Origin: a virus
Virus record (IMG/VR): IMGVR_UViG_3300042380_000665
Span: 1 to 38,284 of that record
Direction: 5' to 3' (one strand)
DNA length: 38,284 nt
The notes under the pieces are model-generated. The model made no database searches. It was not told where the DNA came from and saw only the letters and a program-made list of their open reading frames with translations. The translations under genes and the position numbers were made by a program. Positions within the stretch are counted from its first letter, which is position 1. Each line of letters starts with the position of its first letter. Below, one piece after another: positions 5,332-13,928 of this stretch.

Positions 5332-6719
5332 GCACGAAAACCGCAAACACGATTACCCCCCCGCACGACGAGGGCATTGAGCAGGCCGCGCTGGGCGCGA
5401 TGATCGGCAACGACGCTGGCGCAATGCTGGCGCGTGCCGAGCATGGGCTGTCGCCGGAAATGTTCTTCGTTCCGGCCCACCAGTTGATCGTTCGGACGCT
5501 GTACCAGCTTGCCGACGAGCCGAAGTGGAAGGGCTTTATCGACCCGCTGATCCTGTCCAACCGGCTGCGCGAGGCCGGGGTGTTGGAGGAGGTCGGGGGA
5601 TTTGAATACCTGGTGCGCTGTTCGGAGTTGAGCCCCGTGACCGAATTGGCGCGGAACTACTTCGACCAGGTCCGCGTGTATCACGAACGCCGCCGGGTGA
5701 TTCAGGTCTGCCGGGAAGTCGTGGACCAGGCCTACGGCGATGCGCAAGACGGCTTTGTGCAGGGAGTCCCGCAGAGATTCTATGACATTCTGCCGCAAAG
5801 AACCAGCCGCCTGACGCTGGCGGAAAGCCTCCAGGAGATTCGCCAGGAGTGGCGCGAGTTGCAGGAGGGGAAAAAAGAGATGAGCGGTCTGCCCACGGGC
5901 AACGCGAAGATCGACGGAATGCTGGCCGGCTTTCAGCCGGGCAGCTACAACATCATCGCGGCGAGGCCCAGCGCGGGCAAGACGACGCTGGCCGGGGACA
6001 TCGTGAATTTCCACTGCAAGCGCGGGACGCCTGTCGCCTGGGTGAACATGGACATGCCGCGGCGAGACCTCGAAAAACGAATCCTCTGCCGCGAGGCGGG
6101 GGTGAGCCTGCCGAAACTCAACGCGGGACATGCCGGGGAAAAGAATTTCGCGCAGGTGGAACGGGCCATTGTCGAGATTGGCCAGTGGCCGCTGCACATG
6201 CTGCACGCCGTCCGTGACGTGAGCAAGATTTGTTCGTGGATCCGGCTGATGGTAATGCGGCACGGTGTGAAGCTGCTCGTGCTGGACTATGTGCAAAAGC
6301 TGACGGCGGATCATATCAACAGCCATGACCCTGTTCGGTTGATCTCCTACGGCAGCGCGGCCATCAAAGAGCTGTGCCAGGAGCTGGACCTTCCCGTACT
6401 GGTGCTTGCCCAGCTTGGCCGCAGCGACCCGAAAGACCGCCGCCCTCCAACCCTGGAGAGCTTAAAAGGCTGCGGGGACCTTGAGCAGGACGCGCAGACG
6501 GCCATGCTTTTGTACAAATACGAAAAATTTGATTACGAGAACGCGATCGATCCGGCAACGCGCAGGCCCGTGAATGAAGTGACGGACCGGGCGATCTGCC
6601 TGGACGTCGCCAAAAACCAGAACGGCGGCATTGGAGTGTTGGAGTTCTGGTTCCGCACCAGCTATTTCAAGTTTGAAAGCGCCCCGGAAGACTGGGGTTT
6701 CCCGGGAGCCTGCAAGTGA
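5328..6719 (+). CDS. dnaB: replicative DNA helicase, DnaB family
   Basis: A 463-residue hexameric helicase that unwinds DNA at the phage replication fork using ATP. Residues 15-105 match the DnaB N-terminal domain (GIEQAALGAMIGND). The RecA-like C-terminal domain has Walker A ARPSAGKTT with K218 and Walker B LLVLDYVQ with D320; later motifs include LAQLGRSDPKDRRPP and DLEQDAQTAMLLYK. Length is as expected for DnaB. ATG at 5328 lies in an ATGA overlap with the initiator-like gene. No separate primase was recognised, so priming may rely on the host enzyme. Confidence 0.95.
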   Translation: MSTKTANTITPPHDEGIEQAALGAMIGNDAGAMLARAEHGLSPEMFFVPAHQLIVRTLYQLADEPKWKGFIDPLILSNRLREAGVLEEVGGFEYLVRCSELSPVTELARNYFDQVRVYHERRRVIQVCREVVDQAYGDAQDGFVQGVPQRFYDILPQRTSRLTLAESLQEIRQEWRELQEGKKEMSGLPTGNAKIDGMLAGFQPGSYNIIAARPSAGKTTLAGDIVNFHCKRGTPVAWVNMDMPRRDLEKRILCREAGVSLPKLNAGHAGEKNFAQVERAIVEIGQWPLHMLHAVRDVSKICSWIRLMVMRHGVKLLVLDYVQKLTADHINSHDPVRLISYGSAAIKELCQELDLPVLVLAQLGRSDPKDRRPPTLESLKGCGDLEQDAQTAMLLYKYEKFDYENAIDPATRRPVNEVTDRAICLDVAKNQNGGIGVLEFWFRTSYFKFESAPEDWGFPGACK

Positions 6720-6982
6720 GCGCCCTCGAGGAGAGCTGGATCATTGAACTGCACCCGCTGGGAGGCAGCCAGATGCGCCAGGCCCGCGACCTGATGCGCG
6801 AAAACCTGAAGCTGTATGCCGAGGGGAAAAAGCCGGAATGGGTCCCCGTGGCCATGCGCCCCACCTTCGCCGAAGCGCGTGCCGCCCTGGCCGACGTGCG
6901 GCGGGAAAACAGAAAACAACAGTCCCGCGCGTCGGAAGACGCGGTGGAGACGGGTGCCGAAGATCGGAAGGAAACACCATGA
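6716..6982 (+). CDS. uncharacterised small protein, 88 aa
   Basis: GTG start in a GTGA overlap with the helicase stop. The protein is helical and charged, with WIIELHPLGGSQMRQARDLM near the N-terminus and an Arg/Gln/Glu-rich tail after residue 60 that is probably disordered. No motif recognised. Coupling to dnaB suggests an accessory role in early functions, but this is position only. Confidence 0.65.
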   Translation: MSALEESWIIELHPLGGSQMRQARDLMRENLKLYAEGKKPEWVPVAMRPTFAEARAALADVRRENRKQQSRASEDAVETGAEDRKETP

Positions 6983-7224
6983 ACAAACAAGTAAATTGGT
7001 CATATCCTGGCATTGGCGTTTGCGGTGATCCCCTGGATACTTTACGCGTGTCGATCGACCGCACCCGTTACATTCCAGACATACTGATACGGTTCGATGG
7101 AAACCGCGACGGATATGTCATCGGCGGATCATTTTGGTCGGACGCCATCAACGATTTTGAGTTCCGCGAAGTCGCGTTTGTTCCCGAAAGAATTTTGGAT
7201 GATGAGACGGAGGACGTAACGTGA
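6979..7224 (+). CDS. uncharacterised protein, 81 aa
   Basis: An 81-residue product, ATG at 6979 after GGAAACACC, overlapping both neighbours by four bases. The middle reads like small antiparallel beta strands (TRYIPDILIRFDGNRDGYVIGG) and the end is acidic. Third-position G/C is lower than in the helicase gene. No known domain is visible. Confidence 0.6.
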   Translation: MNKQVNWSYPGIGVCGDPLDTLRVSIDRTRYIPDILIRFDGNRDGYVIGGSFWSDAINDFEFREVAFVPERILDDETEDVT

Positions 7225-7535
7225 GCGATCCGGTTCCCGAACTGTTGCTCGTCGAGTGGGTTGACAGCGCTCAGCCTGTTCCTGGCTGGCATTTTCTGGA
7301 AGATGCCCCGGCGCTGGCCGCCGTGCGTTGCCAGAGTGTGGGCTGGATGACTGGAGAATCGGACGAGGTTCTGATGCTGGCCCAAAGCCTGGGCGACATT
7401 GAAGGCGATTCGATCCAGGGTAGCGGGTTTCTCCGGATTCCCAAGTCAGCGATCAAAACAACCAAAGTTTTGTCAGGTAAACCGCACCGACGGGTAAAGC
7501 CGCAAAGAATAAAAACGCAGCAAAAGCACCCATAA
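7221..7535 (+). CDS. uncharacterised protein with odd C-terminal extension
   Basis: GTG start after GGAGGA. Residues 1-75 look like a compact domain (LLLVEWVDSAQPVPGWHFLE through SGFLRIPKSAIKTTKVL) similar in style to small phage proteins that start with an LVEW-D motif; I cannot name it. The last 27 residues are Lys/Arg/Gln-rich and unlike the rest, and lie over the 3' end of the leftward membrane-protein gene. The tail probably arose when that gene was inserted and removed the original stop. Confidence 0.6.
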   Translation: MSDPVPELLLVEWVDSAQPVPGWHFLEDAPALAAVRCQSVGWMTGESDEVLMLAQSLGDIEGDSIQGSGFLRIPKSAIKTTKVLSGKPHRRVKPQRIKTQQKHP

Positions 7536-7680
7536 TTTTCCAAAAAGTACGATCTTCGTCAAAAAAGATCGTAGTAGCTAAAACCATGAAGCTCATAAAC
7601 GTTATGCCACACAGTTTGAAAATGAACGGAACGGTAATGATCAGCATGACAATTTGAAAAAGCGATAACTGGGTGTCCAT
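7453..7680 (-). CDS. leftward small membrane protein, candidate moron
   Basis: A 75-residue, very hydrophobic protein with two or three membrane segments: about 8-24 (FQIVMLIITVPFIFKLC), 27-39, and 50-72 (GAFAAFLFFAALPVGAVYL). A short charged loop DEDR lies between. It is AT-rich compared with its neighbours and, apart from the repressor, is the only leftward gene I accept in the window. It converges on and overlaps the 7221 gene by 83 bases. No strong SD or promoter is seen upstream of its ATG, which lowers confidence. Such isolated, reversed, AT-rich genes in prophages often change the lysogen (superinfection exclusion); a holin is less likely this far from the lysis region. Confidence 0.5.
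   Translation of the reverse strand: MDTQLSLFQIVMLIITVPFIFKLCGITFMSFMVLATTIFFDEDRTFWKIMGAFAAFLFFAALPVGAVYLTKLWLF
7548..7573. terminator. 9-bp perfect inverted repeat, possible leftward terminator
   Basis: TACGATCTT (7548-7556) and AAGATCGTA (7565-7573) flank an eight-base loop. On the minus strand the hairpin is followed by CTTTTTGG, so it could end leftward transcripts; on the plus strand no T-run follows. It lies within the leftward membrane-protein frame and just after the rightward stop at 7535, so its meaning depends on whether that frame is translated to its end. Confidence 0.3.
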
Positions 7681-7778
7681 GCCCTGAGGCTACCACAGAC
7701 ACGCCCCGACAAAAAGAGAAAAATATTTCTTGAATCTGTGACTTTCAGCCGTTACACACGCCGAAACAAACCTGCAAC

Positions 7779-9716
7779 ATGTACACCCGCCACCCAGTTT
7801 TCCGCATGATTACCCCGGACGAAGCCGTCCGGAACGGGAAGGATTGGTTTGAGAAGATGGTGCATGAGCGGGAGCTGGCGATTCACCTGGCGGCGACGGA
7901 CCCGCTGAATCACGGATGGGAGCCGCCGGTGTTCGAGGTGGCCGACGCGCTGCTGGAGGTGAACTGGTTCGAGTGGGGCACGGGGACCTGGGAGGAAAAG
8001 CGGGATCTGAACCGGCGTTTCCGCGAACATCTGGGTTTTCCGGCCCCCGTGACGGCTCTGCTGGTCAACGGCGGCAACCAGATCGGCAAAACGGAGTACG
8101 CGGCGAAGCGGCTGATGCTGACGATGCTGAGCCGTTTGGACGCGGCGGCGTGGTGGTTTCACAGCTCGGAGGACATGAGCAAGGCGAAGGGGTCTCATCA
8201 GCCGCTGTGCTGGAAATACATGCCGAAGAATTTGAAGACGGAAAACGGGATTAAGACCGGGACGACCTACATCGCGTTCAAGGAGAAGACGGGCTTCAGC
8301 GACAACGGGTTTATCCTGCCGAACAAGAGCGCGGTGTCGTTCAAGTTCTACGGGCAGGACCAGGACAAGGCGATGCAGGGACCGAACATTTTCGCGGGGT
8401 TGCTCGATGAGCTGTTCCCGCTGTCGTGGATTCAGGACGTGATGTTCCGCGTGGCGAAACAGGGGGGCTGGGTGCTGGGCACCTTCACGCCGAAGAATGG
8501 CTACAGCGCGAGCTGCGCGTGGTTCTACGAGGGCGCGGAGATCGTGAAGAGTTCCGTGGCGTTCATGTTGCCCGCGGACGGGAAGGGGCCGGATCTGGCG
8601 CGGTCGCTGGGGTTTGCGAACGAGGAGGCCTATGCGCTGGCCTACGAGCGCGGGCGCGACAGTCACGACATTCCCGGCTATGGCCCGAACAGCATTCCGG
8701 AGAATTGCCGGAACTGGCTGGAGGGAAAGCCCTCGCAGCCGGCTGTGCCGGAGGGGAGGAGTTTCGAGACGGTTCCGCGCGTGATGCGCTGCACCCCGCT
8801 GTACTTCAACGGCAAGTGGCGCTACAACCGCGCGGTGCTGTTCTTCCACAGCAGCGACGGTCCGTTCGGAAACCCCGTGCGCATCATCGAAGACGCGAGC
8901 ACGCAGGGCAAGACGGAAATTCGCTGGCGCGTGTATGGTCATGCCCTGAAGCTGACCAGCGCCCTGATCGGCAACTTCGACACCTGGCAGGTGTGCAAGG
9001 CGGAGTCGATTCCGGCGAAGGGCACGAACTACCATTTCATGGACCCGGCTCCAGGCCGCAATCCGTTCCAGACCTGGTTCCGCATTTGCGGTCTCGACGT
9101 GTACCTGTACCGCGAATGGCCCGGAAACTATGAGATTCCTGGCGTGGGCATGCCGGGCCCCTGGGTGGAGCCCAGCGACAAACATCCCGACGGCGCGAAG
9201 GGAAGCGCCCAGGATTCGTTCAACTGGGGCATCCTGAAATTCAAACAGGAGATTGCCCGCCTGGAGGGCTGGAAGGATTTCCGGGCCGACGGCAAGAACG
9301 TGCAGGACTGGAGCGAATCCGGCGCGAAGGAGCGCATCAGCCTGCGCTACATGGACAGTCGCGCGGCCTCGTCGCCCAAGCTGGAGAACGACCGCAGCAC
9401 GACGCTGCTGACGATGTTCGACGACGTGGGGCTGAACTTCCTGCCCACTCCGGCGGAGGACGTGCAGAGCGGCGTGGAGGCCATTCGCGACCTGCTGGAC
9501 TGGACGCCGGAGGATGACCGCGACCCGACGCGCATGCGTCTGCACGTGAGCGAGGAGTGCGTGAACACCATCGCCTGTCTGCGCATGTGGACCAATGCGG
9601 AAGGGCAGAAGGGCGCGTGCAAGGACCCGATTGACAATATCCGGTATTTCGCCCTCAGCGATTTGCAGGACGACGAAACCCACAGCCTGGCCCCCCTGCG
9701 GAGGAACTACGGATGA
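7779..9716 (+). CDS. terL: terminase large subunit
   Basis: A 645-residue packaging motor. The ATPase has Walker A GGNQIGKT at residues 98-105 and Walker B FAGLLDELF with D210 and E211. The C-terminal nuclease domain has candidate metal-binding acids at D422 (YHFMDPAPGRN), D526 (RYMDSRA) and D616/D619 (CKDPIDNIRY). It cuts and pumps phage DNA into the procapsid through the portal encoded two genes on. The start is uncertain: neither ATG 7779 nor ATG 7806 has an SD. It is longer than typical 420-550 residue TerL proteins, with extra sequence between ATPase and nuclease. No small terminase is obvious next to it. Confidence 0.95.
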   Translation: MYTRHPVFRMITPDEAVRNGKDWFEKMVHERELAIHLAATDPLNHGWEPPVFEVADALLEVNWFEWGTGTWEEKRDLNRRFREHLGFPAPVTALLVNGGNQIGKTEYAAKRLMLTMLSRLDAAAWWFHSSEDMSKAKGSHQPLCWKYMPKNLKTENGIKTGTTYIAFKEKTGFSDNGFILPNKSAVSFKFYGQDQDKAMQGPNIFAGLLDELFPLSWIQDVMFRVAKQGGWVLGTFTPKNGYSASCAWFYEGAEIVKSSVAFMLPADGKGPDLARSLGFANEEAYALAYERGRDSHDIPGYGPNSIPENCRNWLEGKPSQPAVPEGRSFETVPRVMRCTPLYFNGKWRYNRAVLFFHSSDGPFGNPVRIIEDASTQGKTEIRWRVYGHALKLTSALIGNFDTWQVCKAESIPAKGTNYHFMDPAPGRNPFQTWFRICGLDVYLYREWPGNYEIPGVGMPGPWVEPSDKHPDGAKGSAQDSFNWGILKFKQEIARLEGWKDFRADGKNVQDWSESGAKERISLRYMDSRAASSPKLENDRSTTLLTMFDDVGLNFLPTPAEDVQSGVEAIRDLLDWTPEDDRDPTRMRLHVSEECVNTIACLRMWTNAEGQKGACKDPIDNIRYFALSDLQDDETHSLAPLRRNYG

Positions 9717-9964
9717 GCGAGACGGTATTCATCACCCAGGGCGAGGCCACGCAGCGGCTGAACCTGAGCAACCGGAGCTTTTACAACCTGGTCGAAGCGG
9801 GCGTGATCCGCAAGCGTCGCCTGATGGGCATGCGTTACGGGAAGTATTTGCGCGAAGACATCCTGCGCCTGGAGCGCGAAGGCCTGCCCGCCATGCCCGG
9901 ACGGGAAGGGGTCATTGAACGATTTTTGCAAACCCTCAAATCCGAACAACGGAAAACCGCATGA
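9713..9964 (+). CDS. small HTH DNA-binding protein between TerL and portal
   Basis: An 83-residue winged HTH protein of the excisionase/MerR-like type (ITQGEATQRLNLSNRSFYNL, VEAGVIRKRRLMGMRYGKY, LREDILRLERE). It overlaps TerL by four bases and the portal gene by four, and GGAGG lies seven bases before its ATG. A DNA-binding protein locked between the two packaging genes could be an unusual terminase small subunit that recognises the packaging site, or a late regulator. The first is attractive because no other TerS lies near TerL, but 83 residues is short for TerS. Confidence 0.75.
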   Translation: MSETVFITQGEATQRLNLSNRSFYNLVEAGVIRKRRLMGMRYGKYLREDILRLEREGLPAMPGREGVIERFLQTLKSEQRKTA

Positions 9965-12117
9965 AAGATGATCTCGTTTTGTCCACCCGCACCCGCCACG
10001 GGAACACCGTAAAACCGGAACTGCTGGCCAGCATGACCAGCGCTTTGCAGGAGCTGGGCGGCGACCAGCTCCGCGCGTACTGGAACACTCTCGACGAAGA
10101 CAACCAGACCCGCCTCTGCATCTGGAACGGCCAGAGCAACGACGGACGCAAGTGGAAGAAAGCCCTGGGCGAAGAGCCCGCGCCTTTCGAGGGGGCCGCC
10201 GACAGCCGGAACTACCTCGTGGATCTGATCCTGAAATTCAAGATCGCCCTGGCGGTGGAGGCCATTACCCGCGCCAACGCCGCCGTGATGCCCGTGACCT
10301 CCGCCGATGCCGACGTGGCCGGTCGCGTGTTCAAGCTGCTGACCTGGCAGGTGCGCAACATCTGGCGCAGCAACGGACGCCGCGCGATCAAGCTGCTGGT
10401 GAACTGGCTGAACAGCGACGGCGGCGCGGCGTTTCACTCGTACTACGCGCCGGTGCTGATCCCGCAGCCGGTGACCGTCACGCTGGAGCAGGTGGTGGAG
10501 GCGTTTGTGGACGCGCTGGCGCAGGAGGCCGAAGACCCGCTGGAGTTCGAACAGGATGCGGAAGTGGTGCGCCGCAGCGTGAGCATGGCACTGCTGGACC
10601 CGGAGCGCGAGGAAGAGGCGCTGGAGCGTCTGTCCGCGATCTTCCCCAACGACCGCCCCGCCGCGCTGAAACGCCTGTTGCGCGACCTGCGCGGCGAAGG
10701 CATGGGCACGCGGGTGGAAACGATTCTCGCCCGCGACAGCATCCGTCCCGTGGCCCTGCGCGTGGGCGTGGATCTGTTCTTTGACCGTGGCGTGGACAAC
10801 ATTCAGGACGCGCCCTACCTGTTCCTCGTGGAGCGCATCAGCTACGCCGAGGGCATGCAGCGCGCGGACGTGGAGGGCTGGGACCCGGCGTTCGTCAAGG
10901 CCGTGTTTGGCAATCCCGACAAGGACGATCCGGGCCTGCGCGGGCAATACGTCATGTTCGAGCAGGAGACCGACACGCTCCAGGAGGAACAAACCGAGGC
11001 CCAGCGCTACGAGATCGTGACCTGCTACCGCAAGGCGATGGACGACGAGGGGCGCATTGGCGTGTACCGCGTGGTGTACTGCCCGGCCCATGCCGACGGC
11101 GCGGCCAACGAAGACGAACTGGTGGACGACGCTTACGGGGAATACCCGCTGGTGTATTTCACCCGCGAGGTGCTCAGCTCCCGGCTTCTGGACAGCCGCG
11201 GCTGGCCGCAGATTGGCGGTCCCGCGCAGAGCCTGATCAAATGGCTCCGCGATTTGGCGATCAATGTCACCGCGCTGAAGACCCTGCCGCCCCTCCGCGC
11301 CCCGCAGAACCGCCGCGAGAGCGAGCTGCTGCTGGCTCCGCTGTCGGTGATCCGCGAGAAGCGTCCGGGCGAGGTCAGCGTGTTCAACGATTTCCAGTAC
11401 CCCCGCGAGGCCCTCGATGTGGCAAAGCTGCTCGAGGAAAACCTCAACCGGCTGGCGGCGGTCCCCATGCCCGGCCAGGCCGACATGGTGGCGGAACTGC
11501 TGCAACAGGACGAGATCAAGGATGTGATGGCCGGCATGGAGGAATTTTACCTCATGGTCATCACGCAGATGCTGCACAACATGAGCCCCGCGCGTCTGGA
11601 GCAGATTGTGGGAGCGCCCATGGACGACATCCGCCCGGAAGACCTGGCCGGACGCGTGGCCATCACCGTGTCCTTCGATCCGCGCCACCTGAATCAGGAG
11701 TTTGTGAAGGGCATGATGGAAGTGTTCAGCAACTTCATTCTGCCCGGCGACACCGGCGCGACGATCATGCGCGACAAAATGACCAAGTTCTTTGTGCGCC
11801 TCTGGGATCCCACCATCGCCGACGAAGTGACGCGCGACGGCAACGACGCCGCCGCCGACGAGGCCCGCGAAGAGCAGGACCAGATCGGCCGCATCCTGGC
11901 CGGGTTCGATCCCGAGCTGTTCGAGTACGAAGACGGCGTGGATTTCCAAGCCCGCATGGACGTGTTGCAGCAGTGGCTCCAGGCCAACGCCGCCCGCCCC
12001 ATGGACGAAATCACCACCGAACGCCTGAAACAGCATATCGACAACCTCACCCAAATGTTGGAACAGCGTCAGAACGTGGGCGTGGGCCGCACGGGTGTGC
12101 GTGCCGGGAACGCCTGA
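9961..12117 (+). CDS. portal protein
   Basis: A 718-residue protein directly after the packaging genes. Residues about 60-90 carry the WKKALGEEPAPFEGAADSR type of motif found near the N-terminus of large P22/T7-like portals (a Trp/Pro-rich phrase then an A-D-x-R and a hydrophobic helix). Long amphipathic helices and the region around PMPGQADMVAELLQQDEIKD fit the stem and wing of such portals; the C-terminus (about 640-700) is helical and probably coiled (TTERLKQHIDNLTQMLEQ). It forms the dodecameric ring at one capsid vertex through which DNA enters and leaves. Size fits podovirus-type portals. Confidence 0.85.
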   Translation: MKDDLVLSTRTRHGNTVKPELLASMTSALQELGGDQLRAYWNTLDEDNQTRLCIWNGQSNDGRKWKKALGEEPAPFEGAADSRNYLVDLILKFKIALAVEAITRANAAVMPVTSADADVAGRVFKLLTWQVRNIWRSNGRRAIKLLVNWLNSDGGAAFHSYYAPVLIPQPVTVTLEQVVEAFVDALAQEAEDPLEFEQDAEVVRRSVSMALLDPEREEEALERLSAIFPNDRPAALKRLLRDLRGEGMGTRVETILARDSIRPVALRVGVDLFFDRGVDNIQDAPYLFLVERISYAEGMQRADVEGWDPAFVKAVFGNPDKDDPGLRGQYVMFEQETDTLQEEQTEAQRYEIVTCYRKAMDDEGRIGVYRVVYCPAHADGAANEDELVDDAYGEYPLVYFTREVLSSRLLDSRGWPQIGGPAQSLIKWLRDLAINVTALKTLPPLRAPQNRRESELLLAPLSVIREKRPGEVSVFNDFQYPREALDVAKLLEENLNRLAAVPMPGQADMVAELLQQDEIKDVMAGMEEFYLMVITQMLHNMSPARLEQIVGAPMDDIRPEDLAGRVAITVSFDPRHLNQEFVKGMMEVFSNFILPGDTGATIMRDKMTKFFVRLWDPTIADEVTRDGNDAAADEAREEQDQIGRILAGFDPELFEYEDGVDFQARMDVLQQWLQANAARPMDEITTERLKQHIDNLTQMLEQRQNVGVGRTGVRAGNA

Positions 12118-12142
12118 AACCAACCCCTGACTAAGGAAAAGT

Positions 12143-12391
12143 ATGACCAACGAACAGAAGATCGAAGCCGCCAAGAAACTCGTCGCATTCGCCAAAAGCG
12201 AACACTTTGACGTGATGCACCAGTTCCTGCAGGATCACACCGACGAAATGACGAACTTTGCCCGCGACCTGCGCGGGACGGCAGAAGAGCGGCTGCGCAT
12301 TCTCAACAACGCGGAAGGCGTGGCGGAAGTGATGGTGCGCCTGGAAGACAGCATTGCCATCGCCGAAGAGCGGCTGCGCAAGGCTGAATAA
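12143..12391 (+). CDS. uncharacterised helical protein, 82 aa
   Basis: An 82-residue, fully alpha-helical, charged protein preceded by AAGGAAAA. It has no cysteine, no membrane segment and no recognised motif; the heptad-like pattern in RILNNAEGVAEVMVRLEDSI suggests a coiled coil. It opens a block of non-structural genes after the portal. Confidence 0.65.
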   Translation: MTNEQKIEAAKKLVAFAKSEHFDVMHQFLQDHTDEMTNFARDLRGTAEERLRILNNAEGVAEVMVRLEDSIAIAEERLRKAE

Positions 12392-12408
12392 TTTGTCCCC
12401 AATAACCC

Positions 12409-12424
12409 GCCCGGGATTCCGGGC
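12409..12424 (+). other. GC-rich hairpin between genes
   Basis: GCCCGG (12409-12414) and CCGGGC (12419-12424) enclose GATT. No T-run follows, so it is more likely an RNA-stability or attenuation element than a terminator. It lies 17 bases before the next ATG, just before the AAAGGAAG ribosome binding site. Confidence 0.35.
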
Positions 12425-12440
12425 ACGAAAGGAAGAAAAC

Positions 12441-12764
12441 ATGAATACATCCCCGGACATTGTGACCGGCAAGAAATTCAGCGACCATGTCGCCGAGTTC
12501 GAACGTGGCGTCCTCGACCACGATCTGAGCAGCAACCTCAACACCCTCGTCAAGGCCGTCCGCAAGACGGGCCGGGCCGGGTCGATTCGCCTGACCATCA
12601 AGGTCAAGCCCACCGACCACAGCGCCACCCAGGTCGAAATCGAAAACGACGTGGCCGTAAACCTGCCCAAGCCCGCGCGTCAGCGCACCCTCGCCTTCAC
12701 CACGGAAGCCGGCACCTTGCAGCGCGATGACCCCCGCCAGATGGGTCTGGAGGGCATTGCATAA
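12441..12764 (+). CDS. uncharacterised phage protein paired with the DUF2303 gene
   Basis: A 107-residue protein starting after AAAGGAAG. The middle is a beta-rich stretch (SIRLTIKVKPTDHSATQVEI) followed by LPKPARQRTLAFTTEAGTL and a conserved-looking end DDPRQMGLEGI. I have seen this pattern (KxKP strands, PxP, then RDPxQ) in small phage proteins that lie next to DUF2303 genes, which is the case here: the next gene starts in a TAATG overlap. Biochemical role unknown; the pair is usually found in early or recombination regions. Confidence 0.7.
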   Translation: MNTSPDIVTGKKFSDHVAEFERGVLDHDLSSNLNTLVKAVRKTGRAGSIRLTIKVKPTDHSATQVEIENDVAVNLPKPARQRTLAFTTEAGTLQRDDPRQMGLEGIA

Positions 12765-13561
12765 TGGACACCCTCACCAGCATGCTTGCCGAGTTTGCCG
12801 CCCTGATCGACCTCAAACGCAACGTGAACGACGGAAAGGTCATTCTCCGCGCGAACGAGCGACTCGAGGACGTGGAGGCCACCCTGCCCGCGCCGCTGCG
12901 CATCAAACGCCGCGTCGTTCACAGCAGCTTTGACAGCTTCCTCCGCTACCTCACCGAGTGGACCAGAGAGGATTTGCGCGTTTTCATCGGCGAAACCGAA
13001 ATCGTCGCCCTGATCGACGCCCAGGTGCCCGATGAACCCAAGTGGGAAGAGCACCGCGCCATCTTCCCTCTGTCGCCCACCCATGCCTTCAAGACCTGGA
13101 GCGCCGCCGTCACCCCGGACGGATCCAAGAGCATCGACCAGGGCACCCTGGCCCTGCTCTTCGACCGCCGCGCGGGCGACGTGCTGAACCCCGCCGCCGC
13201 CACCATGATGGAGATTGCCACCACCCTGGAGGCCAAGCCCAAGGTTGCGTGGAAGAGCGCGGTGCGCCTCGACAACGGCGACCGGCAGTTCCTCTTCGAG
13301 GAAACCACCGACGCCCGCGCCGGGACCAAAGGTGACATCATCATCCCCCAGGCATTCAAAGTCCTGATTCCGCTCTACGAAGGCTGCGACGCGGTGACAC
13401 TCGATGTGAAACTCCGCTACCGCCTCAACGAAGGCAAGATCATGTTCACCCTCGAATGGGCCGACCTCGAGGAGGCCAAGAAGGAAACTGCCCGCCACAT
13501 GGCGGAAGTCCTCCACGACACCACCGGCGAGCAGCCCTACCACGGCACCGCCACCCGATAA
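12764..13561 (+). CDS. DUF2303 / YfdQ-like protein
   Basis: A 265-residue protein matching the YfdQ/DUF2303 family as I know it: a central FPLSPTHAFKTW segment, an EIATTLEAKPKVAWKSAVRL segment, then a QFLFEE strand and a C-terminal RYRLNEGKIMFTLEW strand set. The family occurs in phages and prophages, commonly near recombination or exonuclease genes; its activity is not established. The start shares bases with the preceding stop (TAATG) after GGAGGG. Its location between portal and scaffold is unusual for the family. Confidence 0.75.
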   Translation: MDTLTSMLAEFAALIDLKRNVNDGKVILRANERLEDVEATLPAPLRIKRRVVHSSFDSFLRYLTEWTREDLRVFIGETEIVALIDAQVPDEPKWEEHRAIFPLSPTHAFKTWSAAVTPDGSKSIDQGTLALLFDRRAGDVLNPAAATMMEIATTLEAKPKVAWKSAVRLDNGDRQFLFEETTDARAGTKGDIIIPQAFKVLIPLYEGCDAVTLDVKLRYRLNEGKIMFTLEWADLEEAKKETARHMAEVLHDTTGEQPYHGTATR

Positions 13562-13566
13562 CCCCA

Positions 13567-13595
13567 CCCCACCGGGGGCCGCAAGGCCCCTGGGG
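13567..13595 (+). terminator. GC-rich hairpin with GCAA tetraloop after the DUF2303 gene
   Basis: GGGGCC (13575-13580) and GGCCCC (13585-13590) enclose the tetraloop GCAA (13581-13584); outer CCCCA and TGGGG can extend it. Only a weak T content follows (CTTCAATTTCAATT), so it may be an inefficient terminator or an mRNA-stabilising end. Confidence 0.4.
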
Positions 13596-13624
13596 AACTT
13601 CAATTTCAATTAAGGAAACGCATC

Positions 13625-13921
13625 ATGAAGACCCTCCGCGATATTATGTCCAATGAGGCAGATTTAAAACAACTGTTTTGTGATCTTATTACCGCCCGGT
13701 TAAAAGGGCAGGACGTTCCGCAACGTTTGCTTAAAAAGGATCAGGCAAAAGTTGAGCTGTCAGCATGCACCGACAAAGTGCGTAATTTTTCCCTCTGTGT
13801 CACCCCGGCTGAATATCTCACCATTCTAACGTTTGCATGCGCCTATATGAACGAAGACGGAGAACTGGAATGCCGTTTTGGATGTTACAAAATCAGGCCT
13901 GTAATCAGCGTTGAAATCTAA
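13625..13921 (+). CDS. uncharacterised AT-richer protein, 98 aa
   Basis: A 98-residue product preceded by AAGGAAACG. Its base composition is clearly lower in G/C than both neighbours, and its codons often end in T or A, so it was probably acquired separately. The sequence has a helical N-terminal half (ADLKQLFCDLITARLKGQDV) and four cysteines without a zinc-binding spacing. No family recognised. Confidence 0.6.
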   Translation: MKTLRDIMSNEADLKQLFCDLITARLKGQDVPQRLLKKDQAKVELSACTDKVRNFSLCVTPAEYLTILTFACAYMNEDGELECRFGCYKIRPVISVEI

Positions 13922-13928
13922 ACCCTTT

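Noticed and set aside
8426-9133. Second plus-strand gene inside TerL
   Set aside because: The frame gives a Gly/Arg/Ala-rich product with no start signal, and TerL motifs are intact in the other frame.
7752-9683. Long minus-strand open frame opposite TerL
   Set aside because: It mirrors the TerL codons in a G/C-rich gene, has no start signal and its product is Arg/His/Ala-rich without a fold.
9835-12195. 786-codon minus-strand open frame opposite the portal
   Set aside because: This is an antisense shadow produced by the high third-position G/C of the portal gene; no SD and no recognisable motif.
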